This document shows, one piece after another, positions 6,366 through 13,596 of a DNA stretch of 13,611 nt. The notes under the pieces were generated by a model that did not search any database, was not told where the DNA came from, and saw only the letters and a list, made by a program, of their open reading frames with translations. The position numbers and the translations under genes are program-made. The DNA is from Pavlovales sp. CCMP2436 (taxonomy: Eukaryota > Haptophyta > Pavlovophyceae > Pavlovales), in the NCBI GenBank assembly GCA_026770615.1, contig MU632145.1, forward strand, positions 14,861 through 28,471, given 5' to 3'. How positions within the stretch are numbered: position 1 is the first letter of the stretch; every line of letters begins with the position of its first letter.

Positions 6366-8396
6366 ATGGGGAAGCGGGAGCGCGCGTCCGACCGCGTCGG
6401 GCCGGCGGCGATGCCCAAGCGCCAGGTGGTGCCGTGCGTCCTGCGCACCGCACTGCTCGCCGACGCGGCCGCGCTCGCGCGCGCGCGCGAGGACTACGCG
6501 CGCGCGACGCCCTACCCGCACGCGTGCATCCGCGGGCTGTGCGAGGAGGAGCACCTGGCCGCGGCCAAGGGGGAGATCGTGCAGCACATGAAGGCGCACT
6601 TCAAGGAGACCGACCTGTTCAAGGTGCTCCAGGTGCCACTCGACCTTGCGTGCCTCGAGCAGAGCGCGCCCGCTGTGGCCGCGCAGATGCCGCACCTGCT
6701 CGCGCTGCGCGACGCAATCTACGCGGAGCCCTTCCGCGCGATGCTGCGCGCGCTGACGGGGTGCGGCCCGCTCGGGCCCAAGTCGGACATGTCGGTGAAT
6801 ATCTATGCGCCCGGCCATCACCTGCTCTGCCACGACGACGTGATCGGCACGCGCCGACTCTCGTATATCGTCTACCTCACCGAGCCCGGCCGTGAGTGGC
6901 GCGCGGACGAGGGCGGCGCGCTCGAGCTCTACCCCATGCTGCCGGCCGACGGCGCGTGCGCCGAGCAGCCGAGCACGACGCCAAGCCGCTTCTTGCTGCC
7001 GCACTGGAACTCGATGGCCCTTTTCGAAGTCCAGCCAGGGCGCTCCTTCCACTCGGTGGGCGAGGTGCTCGGCGAGCGGCCTCGCATGTCCATCTCAGGC
7101 TGGTTCCACCGGCCCGACTCGGAGCCAGTGCCAGCGCAGCTCGCCTCGCTCGCGCAGCTCAAGGACGTACTGAGCTCCACCGACGCGAGCACGGCCAACA
7201 CGCCCTTCGAGCCGCTGCCCCTCTTCACCGCCGACGCGGCCGACTCCGCCGCGCCCGCCGACGAGCCATCGCCGCTCGCGTCGCTCTCGGCCGCCGAGCG
7301 CGCGCTGCTCGAGGCGTGGCTCAACCCCACCTACCTCGAGCCCAAGTCGCTGGCCAAGATCCGCACGCAGTTCGCCGCGCACTCGTGCATGCAGCTGCGC
7401 GGCTTCCTTTGCGACGACGTGGCCGCGCGACTCGACGAGCTGACGCGCGCGCGCGACGTGGCCGACGGCGTGGGCTGCACGCCCCACGAGCAGCTGGCAG
7501 GCACGCTGTGCAACCGGCACGAGCTCGGCGTGGGTGGCGGCTGGCGCGCTGTGGGACCGCCGCACATGCAGCGCTTCCTGCGCTACGAGGGCGAACAGGG
7601 CGTGCAGGGCGTGCAGCCAGAGCCGGCGGGCGCGGCCCCGCTCGCAGCGGAGGTCGACGCGGGCGCCGCGCTCGCGCAGCTGGGCGGAACGCTCGCACGC
7701 TCCGCCGCCTTCCAGAAGTACCTGCTCGCACTCACGCAGCTGCGCACCGTCGGATGTCGCGCGTCCGTCCGCCGCTTCCGGCCGGGGCTCGACTACACCG
7801 TCGCGCACGCCGCCGCCATGCCGCCCAGGCACGCCGCCTTCCTCGACGCGACGCTCTGCTTCGTGTACGAGGGGCCCGCGCCCGCCGCCGGCGCGCGCAA
7901 GAAGCGGCGCGCGGCGCTGTCGGTGGAGCGCGCCGAGTGGCAGAGCGGGGAGGTGGGCGGCTTCGAGGCGTATCTCGGCGCGGAGGAGGACGAGGACCCC
8001 GAGGTCACCGCCGTCTACAAGACGAGCGCGGGCAAGGCGGGCAAGGCGGACGGCGGGCGCGGCGAGGGCTTGCAGGCGGGCGAGCGGGCGGGCGAGGGCA
8101 TCGAGGCGGCGACGGCGGCGGAGGAGGAGGAGGAGGAGGGCGACCTGCTCAACGTCGAGGCGAGCAACAACACGCTCAACCTCGTGATGCGCGACTCGGG
8201 TACGCTGCGCTTCGTCAAGTACCTCAGCGCGCGCGCGCCGGGCAGCCGCTGGGACGTGGCACTCGAGTACCACGTGCACCCCGCAGACCTTCCCGGCGAT
8301 GAGAAGGACGATGACGACGATGACGACGACGGGGAGGAGGGGGAGGACGATGATGATGACGACGAAGAGGGAGAAGAGGGAGGAGACGACGAGTAA
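6366..8396 (+). CDS. OGFOD1: Prolyl hydroxylase of the OGFOD1/Tpa1/Ofd1 family (2-oxoglutarate/Fe(II) oxygenase)
   Basis: This 676-residue protein has an N-terminal 2OG-Fe(II) oxygenase domain (about 40-250) and a C-terminal Ofd1-type domain (about 318-648). Family members hydroxylate a proline of ribosomal protein uS12 (RPS23) and affect translation accuracy. The iron ligands are visible: H156-x-D158 in LLCHDDVIGTRRLSYIVYL, and H229 in GRSFHSVGEVL. The 2-oxoglutarate-binding arginine is R240 in RMSISGWFH. The C-terminal domain keeps the AWLNPTYL start and the SNNTLNLVMRD/GTLRFVKYLS end, but has a low-complexity Gly/Ala/Glu insert around 555-595. The protein ends in a tail of mostly Asp/Glu (about 645-676), encoded by GAC/GAT/GAG repeats. 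It appears intronless. A second in-frame ATG gives M16 (MPKRQVVPC), which would also keep the whole domain; the first ATG was taken. It is head-to-head with the helicase gene. Confidence 0.9.
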   Translation: MGKRERASDRVGPAAMPKRQVVPCVLRTALLADAAALARAREDYARATPYPHACIRGLCEEEHLAAAKGEIVQHMKAHFKETDLFKVLQVPLDLACLEQSAPAVAAQMPHLLALRDAIYAEPFRAMLRALTGCGPLGPKSDMSVNIYAPGHHLLCHDDVIGTRRLSYIVYLTEPGREWRADEGGALELYPMLPADGACAEQPSTTPSRFLLPHWNSMALFEVQPGRSFHSVGEVLGERPRMSISGWFHRPDSEPVPAQLASLAQLKDVLSSTDASTANTPFEPLPLFTADAADSAAPADEPSPLASLSAAERALLEAWLNPTYLEPKSLAKIRTQFAAHSCMQLRGFLCDDVAARLDELTRARDVADGVGCTPHEQLAGTLCNRHELGVGGGWRAVGPPHMQRFLRYEGEQGVQGVQPEPAGAAPLAAEVDAGAALAQLGGTLARSAAFQKYLLALTQLRTVGCRASVRRFRPGLDYTVAHAAAMPPRHAAFLDATLCFVYEGPAPAAGARKKRRAALSVERAEWQSGEVGGFEAYLGAEEDEDPEVTAVYKTSAGKAGKADGGRGEGLQAGERAGEGIEAATAAEEEEEEGDLLNVEASNNTLNLVMRDSGTLRFVKYLSARAPGSRWDVALEYHVHPADLPGDEKDDDDDDDDGEEGEDDDDDDEEGEEGGDDE

Positions 8397-8408
8397 GCCG
8401 ACGAGTGT

Positions 8409-8522
8409 TCAAGCTGTCTACTTTGGCAACTCGCATGCGCACTTCCCGTTGCATAGCATACATTCAAGCTGTCTTCCCCATATTTGGGTCGAATTCCGAA
8501 TTACTCAGTGGGTCAAGCTGTC
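8409..8522 (+). repeat. Three spaced copies of TCAAGCTGTC
   Basis: The 10-mer TCAAGCTGTC occurs at 8409-8418, 8464-8473 and 8513-8522, spaced 55 and 49 bp apart, just past the OGFOD1-like stop codon. The last copy runs into the first tandem unit. The stretch between (about 8484-8520) also carries a diverged piece of the tandem unit (TGGGTCGAATTCCGAATTA). Confidence 0.6.
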
Positions 8523-8786
8523 ACAGATATCCCGAACGCGGGACCTTTCGCCATATGATTATGAACATGGCTCTGTTGTAGAGCAGAGTCCGGAAGATCG
8601 CCCCTGGAGAACCTATCGATCGTCGCCACGCCCCGCGCTTGACACCTCCACCACCCACAGGCACAGGGGTCGAAAACCGAATTAGTGGCGCGATTCCGCA
8701 CTGGGGAGGGGGAAAAGTTGTGGGCGGGATGAAGTAGTAGACATTCTTCGCACCTGCGCGCTAAGTACCAATGGCAATACCTGTTG
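8521..8786. repeat. Tandem repeat unit 1 (266 bp)
   Basis: This is the first of two adjacent near-identical units beginning TCACAGATATCCCGAACG and ending near CTGTTG. Differences from unit 2 are scattered single bases plus one 12-bp length difference. It has no terminal inverted repeats of its own that I can see, and no recognised gene. On the minus strand a frame is open through most of it. Confidence 0.9.
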
Positions 8787-9064
8787 TCACAGATATCCCG
8801 AACGCGGGACCTTTCGCCATATGATTACGAACATGGCTATGAACATGGCTCTGTTGTAGAGCAGAGTCCAGAAGATCGCCCCTGGAGAACCTATCGATCG
8901 TCGCCACGCCCCGCGCTTGACACTTCGACCACCCACAGGCACATGGGTCGAAATCCGAATTAGTGGCGCGATTCCGCACTGGGGAGGGGGAAAAGTTGTG
9001 GGCGGGACGAAATAGTAGACATTCTTCGCACCTGCGGGCTAAGTACCAGTGGCAATAGCTGTTG
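8787..9064. repeat. Tandem repeat unit 2 (278 bp)
   Basis: This directly follows unit 1 and matches it base for base over most of its length. It is 12 bp longer because GAACATGGCTAT is duplicated near 8827-8850, which exactly explains 266 versus 278 bp. The two units therefore arose by recent tandem duplication. Confidence 0.9.
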
Positions 9065-9240
9065 TTAAATAGAGCCCTTCTCGACGGTCGTAGCCCACCT
9101 CGTGTGCCTCTCGAGTGCATCTGGGGTCGACAACATGCTAAAGGTAACTAACATTTCCGATTCTCAGCGCTCGGAAGCGATAAGAAAGTCATCATGGTTC
9201 CCGATGGGACACAGAGGAGTTAGATGCAGATTCGTGAATG
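9065..9240. other. Spacer between tandem repeats and transposon copy C
   Basis: These are 176 bp without a gene I can support. They contain a curious donor/branch/acceptor-like string, AAG|GTAACTAAC...TTCTCAG (9144-9167), which at 24 nt is too short to be a normal intron. Confidence 0.45.
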
Positions 9241-9882
9241 CGGCTAGACCCCTGAGCCTATTTAACCAGCTTTTTGGCCTATTTAATAGGCTACATTCGG
9301 CACGCTGTAGCCGACGCACCGCGCGTCGGACACCCAGGGTCACCGCGCATTGCCGTGGACGGCACGACATGGGGATAGCCAGGATTCAATCAGATTGACG
9401 ATGCGACCTCCCGGTGGCCTATTATGACTCGGTGAATTCACGAAGAAAAATTTACGAAATTTTCAGCATGGCAAACGCTGACCCTACGTCGCTGCCGCTC
9501 GAGCCTGAGCCGCTCGCCGAGAGGCCGCTTGCCATCAAAGACTCGACGAGCGGTATCACCTGCACCTCGGCCACGCTGGAGACTATATGCGATGGTGTCG
9601 CTCGCTCTCCACGTCGCCCAGAGCGCCCACTGAGTCGTGCGCCTATTGGGACCTCCTGAAATTTGCCTATTCAATAGGAATGTTTTTTTAGTCGAAATCT
9701 GCATTTTTTAAATATTAAATTAGTTATTGAGGAGGATATGATGGGTCGAGGCTTTTAATTTGCCTCTTGAGACTCTTCCCTCTAAGCCTCAGCTCTAGAG
9801 AACAAACTAGAGACAAACGGCGACAGCGTGTACCTTGCCTATTGAATAGGTTTGAATAGGATCCGTCTCAGGGGTCTAGCCG
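9241..9882. mobile_element. TIR transposon copy C (intact ends)
   Basis: This 642-bp non-autonomous element has perfect 16-bp terminal inverted repeats, CGGCTAGACCCCTGAG and CTCAGGGGTCTAGCCG. Subterminal palindromes CCTATTTAATAGG (9278-9290) and CCTATTGAATAGG (9838-9850) lie inside each end, with another CCTATTCAATAGG near 9666-9678. It closely matches copy B (2539-3173). The flanks AATG and AACG resemble each other weakly, so the target-site duplication is uncertain. It carries a short ORF but no transposase. Confidence 0.9.
9468..9659 (+). CDS. Short conserved ORF inside transposon copy C, unknown function
   Basis: A 63-residue frame (MANADPTSLPLEPEPLAE... to ...RAPIGTS) corresponds to the copy B frame at 2765-2947. 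Relative to B it lacks one codon near residue 19 and has four extra codons near the end, and it reaches the same TGA. Upstream the frame stays open to an ATG at 9414, but copy B has a 1-base indel there, so the ATG at 9468 is the shared start. There is no recognised domain, and translation is unproven. Confidence 0.3.
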   Translation: MANADPTSLPLEPEPLAERPLAIKDSTSGITCTSATLETICDGVARSPRRPERPLSRAPIGTS

Positions 9883-9894
9883 AACGTGAGTTTC

Positions 9895-9955
9895 ACCGGA
9901 CATTGTCGCAATTTCCCCCTGGACTGGACACTAATTCGGATTTCGACCCACAGGT
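9895..9955 (-). repeat. Inverted fragment of the tandem repeat unit
   Basis: Bases 9929-9950 are an exact 22-base reverse complement of 8944-8965 in tandem unit 2. Similarity continues more weakly to about 9895 through a GGGGGAAA block. Together with unit 2 it brackets transposon copy C as an inverted pair. Confidence 0.7.
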
Positions 9956-10056
9956 CCGAGCGCAGGGCGTCGAGCGCAAAATACAGCACCTGCACCACTA
10001 GATGTCGGCATGCGGCGAGCACCGCTAGCACACCGCCCTTCTCAGTGCTGTACGAC

Positions 10057-10422
10057 CTATTTGCCGATCTTCTTCGGGGCGTTATCGCGGATCACCTTCT
10101 CGATCTTGGGCACGTCAGCGCCTTCGACGCGCCCGACCTCCACGCCGTCCCTGTAGAATAGCGTCAGGGGCTTGCACCCCAGCCTGTCCTTCTCAACCTT
10201 GAGCGGAGCGATGAGCACGGAATTGCCCTCGCAGAACTTAATGTTGTGCTGCTCGCCGAGCTCGTAGAAGAGGTTCTTGATCGTTCGGTGCAGCATCGTG
10301 GTCGGGCCACACCAGGCCGAGTAGACGTCGACCACGATTAGGGCGTGCGGGTTTTTTATCACCGACGAGTTCCAATCCTCGAGGTCCTTCAGGCTGGTGA
10401 TAAAGCTCATCGCGCTGGCCAT
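10057..10422 (-). CDS. Thioredoxin-fold protein lacking the resolving cysteine (WCGPT)
   Basis: This 121-residue single thioredoxin domain has VVDVYSAWCGPTTML at 30-44, where thioredoxin has WCGPC. C38 is kept and the resolving cysteine is Thr41, so normal dithiol exchange is not expected. The cis-proline region reads CKPLTLFYRDG (83-93, P85), followed by the usual VEGAD turn and a terminal amphipathic helix. The pattern of helix, WCGP, then (C/K)xPLTLFYxxG and RGA-like turn resembles the thioredoxin domains of flagellar outer-arm dynein light chains and of TXNDC3/NME-type proteins, so an axonemal role is possible; this is inference. No nucleoside diphosphate kinase domain follows, because the stop is clean and repeats lie downstream. 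Start codons at residues 1 and 5 are both ATG and the longer was used. It is head-to-head with the NUDIX gene. Confidence 0.8.
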   Translation of the reverse strand: MASAMSFITSLKDLEDWNSSVIKNPHALIVVDVYSAWCGPTTMLHRTIKNLFYELGEQHNIKFCEGNSVLIAPLKVEKDRLGCKPLTLFYRDGVEVGRVEGADVPKIEKVIRDNAPKKIGK

Positions 10423-10928
10423 CCTGACGAAGAATCGGCTAGCTCGGCCCCTCGGCTAGCTGCTCGCTACGCCAGTTCGCGGCTCGCTCGACGCCCGGCT
10501 CGCTCGACGCCCGGCTCGCTCGACGCCCGGCTCGCTCGAGGCTCGGCTCGCTCGGCGGCGGGCTGGGCGGCGGGCTTGTGCTTTTGCAAAGAAACAGATG
10601 TGGATTTTTAATTTTCTGAGCGGTGAGGCGCAGCGGCGCTTTCCCGAGGTTTGGTTCATCAAGGCATTGGCTTGGCGTCGGGCTTGGATTGCTCAGGCTC
10701 TCATAGCACGCCCTCTAGTTGGGAGAAGCGGCGGTGGTCAGGTTCCTGAATTTGGCCTGGCATTGGCTTGCGCTCGCTGGGTTCTACGCGCTCGGGCACT
10801 GCGCTCTCGGAGTCTGTTCTGTTGGGCAGAGAGGAAGAATTCGAAACCCGGCGGCGCTGCTCCTGGCGCTGCTCCCGGCCGTGGGCTCTGCGCTAGTCGG
10901 ACAGAGGCCGACGGGGCGGACGCAGTGG
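10423..10928. promoter_or_regulatory. Intergenic region between divergent thioredoxin-like and NUDIX genes
   Basis: About 500 bp hold the leaders and promoters of both genes plus a 16-bp minisatellite. The NUDIX frame stays open leftward to 10719 with a Leu/Ala-rich hydrophobic stretch but no ATG before 10929. An upstream ATG at 10598 opens a different frame that I do not consider real. No TATA box is convincing. Confidence 0.4.
10482..10561. repeat. 16-bp minisatellite, about five units
   Basis: GCTCGCTCGACGCCCG is repeated exactly three times (10482-10529), followed by a variant GCTCGCTCGAGGCTCG (10530-10545) and a decayed fifth unit with GGCGG ending. It lies in the divergent promoter region about 60 bp upstream of the thioredoxin-like ATG. 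Confidence 0.9.
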
Positions 10929-11447
10929 ATGTCGATGAACGACCAACGTGCGGAGACCTGGGAGCACGTGCCAAGACAAGGGCAGGACGCGGCCAGCGAG
11001 GCAGATTTTCCGCCCTACATCTGCGTCATCCTGATGCGCAGCACGGCGCCGGGCGAGCCGCTACAGGTCTTTGTGGAGCAGCGCCCCGCCGACTCGAGCG
11101 TGGCCGGTGGCAAGCTTTGCTGCTTTGGTGGGAAGCGCGAGCGCGGCGAGCAGCCGCTGCACGCGATACTGAGAGAGTGCAGGGAGGAGCTCGCCTGGAC
11201 GCCCTCGGACCTCGTCAGGGCGGTGGATCTATACGTCGACGGGAAGCTTATCGCCTGGTTCTACCTCGCCGCAGCGCCGCCCGCGGGGACCCCTCTCAAG
11301 TTTGAAGAGGGGGTTCAGGGCGTTTGGATCACTCTGAGCGACGCGCGCCTCTCAGAGTGGCACCAGGCTGTGCTGCAGGCTTGGGCTCGAGACCGTACCA
11401 ACTGCAGAGTGTCAACTTTGGCTGATGGGGCAAATCGCGCTACGTGA
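10929..11447 (+). CDS. NUDIX hydrolase
   Basis: From the ATG at 10929 this gives 172 residues. It contains a full NUDIX box at 68-90, Gx5Ex7REUxEExGU: G68, E74, R82-E83 and E86-E87 are all present, while the late glycine is Ala89. Before the box stands ICVILMRSTAP...VFVEQRP, the usual first strands, and after it FYLAAAP...FEEGVQGVWITLSD, the closing strands. NUDIX enzymes cleave nucleoside diphosphates linked to another group. The substrate cannot be told; a damaged-nucleotide pyrophosphatase is one common option. The open frame extends upstream to 10719 without ATG and is hydrophobic (LNLAWHWLALAGFYALGHCA), so an N-terminal leader from an unseen spliced exon is possible. It is convergent with the PIP kinase gene. 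Confidence 0.83.
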   Translation: MSMNDQRAETWEHVPRQGQDAASEADFPPYICVILMRSTAPGEPLQVFVEQRPADSSVAGGKLCCFGGKRERGEQPLHAILRECREELAWTPSDLVRAVDLYVDGKLIAWFYLAAAPPAGTPLKFEEGVQGVWITLSDARLSEWHQAVLQAWARDRTNCRVSTLADGANRAT

Positions 11448-11817
11448 CAACTTAATGAACATGCTTATATGCGAATCACAAATCATCTAGGAGGGGAGCA
11501 TATCTCCTTTATACAGTCTGTGAGCAATCGAAACTTTCTATTTTTACTAGTTAGTTAAACTACACTTTTCTGAAGGCAGTCAGACAGATCAAACAAACTC
11601 ATTCACTCAGATTACTACCGATCTATCGCAGATCAGCAGACTGCACGACCATGCAGCCGAAAGAATGGGTGTAGCACCCATCCGAATATATCTCAGTCAT
11701 TGTCTGGGACCTCCTAGTCGTGTGGTCATGCCGTCATGGACCACGTGAAATGCCCCTCGGGCCCGCGGTGGGGGCGCACGGCGCAGGCTCAAGAGAGCCT
11801 TGGAGCGCGCGCCTTCC
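11448..11817. other. Convergent 3' region, no gene; small hairpin
   Basis: These 370 bp between two convergent stop codons are comparatively AT-rich. A perfect 7-bp stem with a 3-base loop, ATGGGTG-TAG-CACCCAT, lies at 11665-11681. No eukaryotic RNA gene or coding frame is recognised. Confidence 0.5.
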
Positions 11818-12762
11818 TCAGATGCGCACGATTGCGGCCTTCTCGCCGCCAAACTTTTGCTGGAAAGCGACGGCGAACTGCTGCGCATACTGCACGGGCG
11901 GCACAGTCGAGAGCGGCTTCGGCGCGAGGGGCGCCTTGATGAGCGCGGCAATCTTCTTGGTCGAGGTCCACTCCTGCAGGAAGTCGATGATGCCCATGTA
12001 GTAGATGTACGTCCAGCCGCCGTAGCTGATCACAAACTGGTTGAGACCGTCTGCGGGTGGGATCGGCTCGTGCTCTCCCTGCCGGAGGATGCCGACCACG
12101 AGCGAGTAGTCCATTACGCCCACTGCGCTGAATACCTGCGTGTCGCCATTGATCATGGCGATGATCTGCGCCGCCTGCACATCAGACGTGACGAACTGCG
12201 TCTCGAAGGCGTGCTTCTTGCCCTCGTAGTAGCGCTTGCGCGCTACGGTCGTGAGGAAGGGGATTGCGTCGCAGCCGTACCAGCACGTGTGCAAGTGGAA
12301 GCAGCGCTTGTGCACCTCGACGACGTCGCTGCCGTCCTCCTCGAGCAGCTTGTCGTCGCGGTTGCCCTTGAGGTCGTACTTCTTATGCCAGATCACCCCT
12401 GTGCCCGACGGCAGCACGTTACGCATCACCACGTAGGTCTTCCTGCTCAGCTCGAAGTGGAGGAAGATGGGGCAGATTAGCGAGTTGGCCGTCAGCTGGT
12501 GCTCGACGATGGCGAGCGTGTGCTTGAGCATCGACCCGTGGTCGCCCGTGTTGATCTCCTTTACGAGGTACCGCTTGTCTGCCGTGAAGGCCATCGGGTT
12601 GCCGCCCTTGCCACCGAACAGGCGCAGCGAGCCAATGTCGAACTTTTCAAGGAAGGAGGGGTGCACCTTGTGCTTGTCGCGCAAGCGTGCGAAGTGCCCA
12701 TCGTTGAACGCCTGCACCTCCCCGCCGCCCACGGAGAAGGCGGACCTCGGCGCCTCGGTCAT
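11818..12762 (-). CDS. Phosphatidylinositol phosphate kinase (PIPK catalytic domain)
   Basis: This 314-residue protein is almost entirely a PIPK catalytic core, the family that makes PtdIns(4,5)P2 and related lipids on membranes. Features in order: a glycine-rich loop GGKGGNPMAF (50-59), nucleotide-binding lysine K68 in YLVKEI, the KKYDLKGNRDDKLL block (127-140; usually DLKGS, here Asn134), catalytic GVMDYSLVVGI (215-225, D218), the metal-binding GIIDFLQEW (257-265, D260), a Lys-containing activation segment (269-289), and PPVQYAQQF near the end. The usual kinase is longer because of N-terminal repeats or extensions; here the domain stands alone. The start at 12762 is the first ATG. Seventeen codons upstream (from 12810) are open but begin with TTG, and a GATTTCAG acceptor-like site sits just before the ATG, so an extra 5' exon is possible. 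Whether it is type I, II or another subclass is not decided. Confidence 0.87.
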   Translation of the reverse strand: MTEAPRSAFSVGGGEVQAFNDGHFARLRDKHKVHPSFLEKFDIGSLRLFGGKGGNPMAFTADKRYLVKEINTGDHGSMLKHTLAIVEHQLTANSLICPIFLHFELSRKTYVVMRNVLPSGTGVIWHKKYDLKGNRDDKLLEEDGSDVVEVHKRCFHLHTCWYGCDAIPFLTTVARKRYYEGKKHAFETQFVTSDVQAAQIIAMINGDTQVFSAVGVMDYSLVVGILRQGEHEPIPPADGLNQFVISYGGWTYIYYMGIIDFLQEWTSTKKIAALIKAPLAPKPLSTVPPVQYAQQFAVAFQQKFGGEKAAIVRI

Positions 12763-13023
12763 GCCTTCGCTGAAATCCAGGTGAGCGTTACTTGTTGAAT
12801 CTGTGCTCAATTTTGAGACGCTAAAAACATGCTATAAATGGAAATGAAAATGCTGTGCTGCCCGGCACCTCGAGCAAGCGCATGCGCGGCAACTCAGTAG
12901 TCAACGCAGAGGTAAGCTCAGACCAGGCGCAGCTTGAACGGAGTCGCTCCATTTTTTTTTAATTGCCCTAAAAGAGAAACCGCCCGTCACATTTTACTGG
13001 AGTTGGAGCCCGGAGTCCGGACG
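12763..13023. promoter_or_regulatory. Divergent promoter region, PIPK / FUN14-like
   Basis: These 261 bp separate two divergent genes. On the + strand there is a TATAAAT at 12833-12839, a 20-codon upstream ORF (12838-12900) with three early ATGs, and a consensus splice donor AG|GTAAGC at 12912. A T-rich run (12952-12961) and AG dinucleotides follow before the ATG at 13024. A 5' UTR intron in the FUN14-like gene is possible. All of this is from motif appearance only. Confidence 0.4.
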
Positions 13024-13575
13024 ATGGACATCCCCTCGGCGGGAGAGGCAGCGGCGCAGGGGACCGGGCGCCGGGATGCGCCGCCGCGCTACGCCAGATT
13101 GGGCGCGCCGCTGCGCCGCTGCCGCCCACTGCTGGTGCTCTGCGCGCTGCTGCTCGTGGTCGCGCTCAGCACCGCGTCCCCGCTGCCGTCGCTACCGTCG
13201 CTGGAAGAGGCGGAGGGCTACATCGACCAGGCGGCCGCGTCGGTGTGGAACGCTGAGGTGGGCGGCAAGGCGCTCGTCGGGGCGACTGCGGGCGCGCTGA
13301 TTGGGCTCCTAGCCAAGCAGCTCAGCGACGTGATCCACATGATTTCTATGTCCTTGGCCGGCCTAATCGCCTTCAGAGTCTTCACCTCCTTCCGACCGGA
13401 TACCTTCGGCTCAGAGTCGATCCAGGATATCTTGGGGGAGCTCCAACACCGTGCAGGGGCGTACTTTAACGAGAACAAGGGCGTGCTCGCGCGGGTCGCG
13501 CCTTTCGTGAAACGCCAGGGGCCCTTTGTAGTGGGCTTCGTAATCGGCCTCGCTGTGACGGCGAGCAAGACCTGA
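13024..13575 (+). CDS. FUN14-domain-like small membrane protein
   Basis: This is a 183-residue protein. Residues 34-53 form one hydrophobic segment (signal peptide or anchor, ending STASP). The rest matches the FUN14 pattern: VGGKALVGATAGALIGLLAKQ (79-99) with small-residue glycine motifs, a second hydrophobic stretch MISMSLAGLIAFRVF (106-120), an amphipathic middle with ILGELQ...FNENKGVLARVAPFVKRQ, and a final glycine-rich hydrophobic segment GPFVVGFVIGLAVTA (166-180). FUN14 proteins such as FUNDC1 sit in the outer mitochondrial membrane and can act in mitophagy and ER contacts; other members are in plastids. The extra N-terminal hydrophobic segment is unusual for FUNDC1 and may direct it to another membrane. 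A YARL (23-26) near the N-terminus resembles a YxxL motif but has no acidic context. The frame opens at a TTG at 12934; the ATG at 13024 was chosen. Confidence 0.65.
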   Translation: MDIPSAGEAAAQGTGRRDAPPRYARLGAPLRRCRPLLVLCALLLVVALSTASPLPSLPSLEEAEGYIDQAAASVWNAEVGGKALVGATAGALIGLLAKQLSDVIHMISMSLAGLIAFRVFTSFRPDTFGSESIQDILGELQHRAGAYFNENKGVLARVAPFVKRQGPFVVGFVIGLAVTASKT

Positions 13576-13596
13576 CAGTGCGCCTAGTCAGCTTCC

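Noticed and set aside
8944..8960. tRNA B-box-like string GGTCGAAATCC, suggesting a tRNA-derived SINE
   Set aside because: It misses key B-box positions and no A box or tRNA-like fold is visible upstream, so a SINE is not supported.
8500..9064. CRISPR array or RNA gene in the tandem repeat region
   Set aside because: There are only two long adjacent units with no spacers, and the host is eukaryotic. No known snRNA or tRNA fold was recognised.
9144..9167. Possible 24-nt mini-intron GTAACTAAC...TTCTCAG
   Set aside because: It is far shorter than any normal spliceosomal intron, and no coding sequence on either side needs it.
10598..11305. 235-residue frame overlapping the NUDIX gene
   Set aside because: It lies in a different phase, has no domain and has the composition of a shadow frame. 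The NUDIX box is in the other frame.
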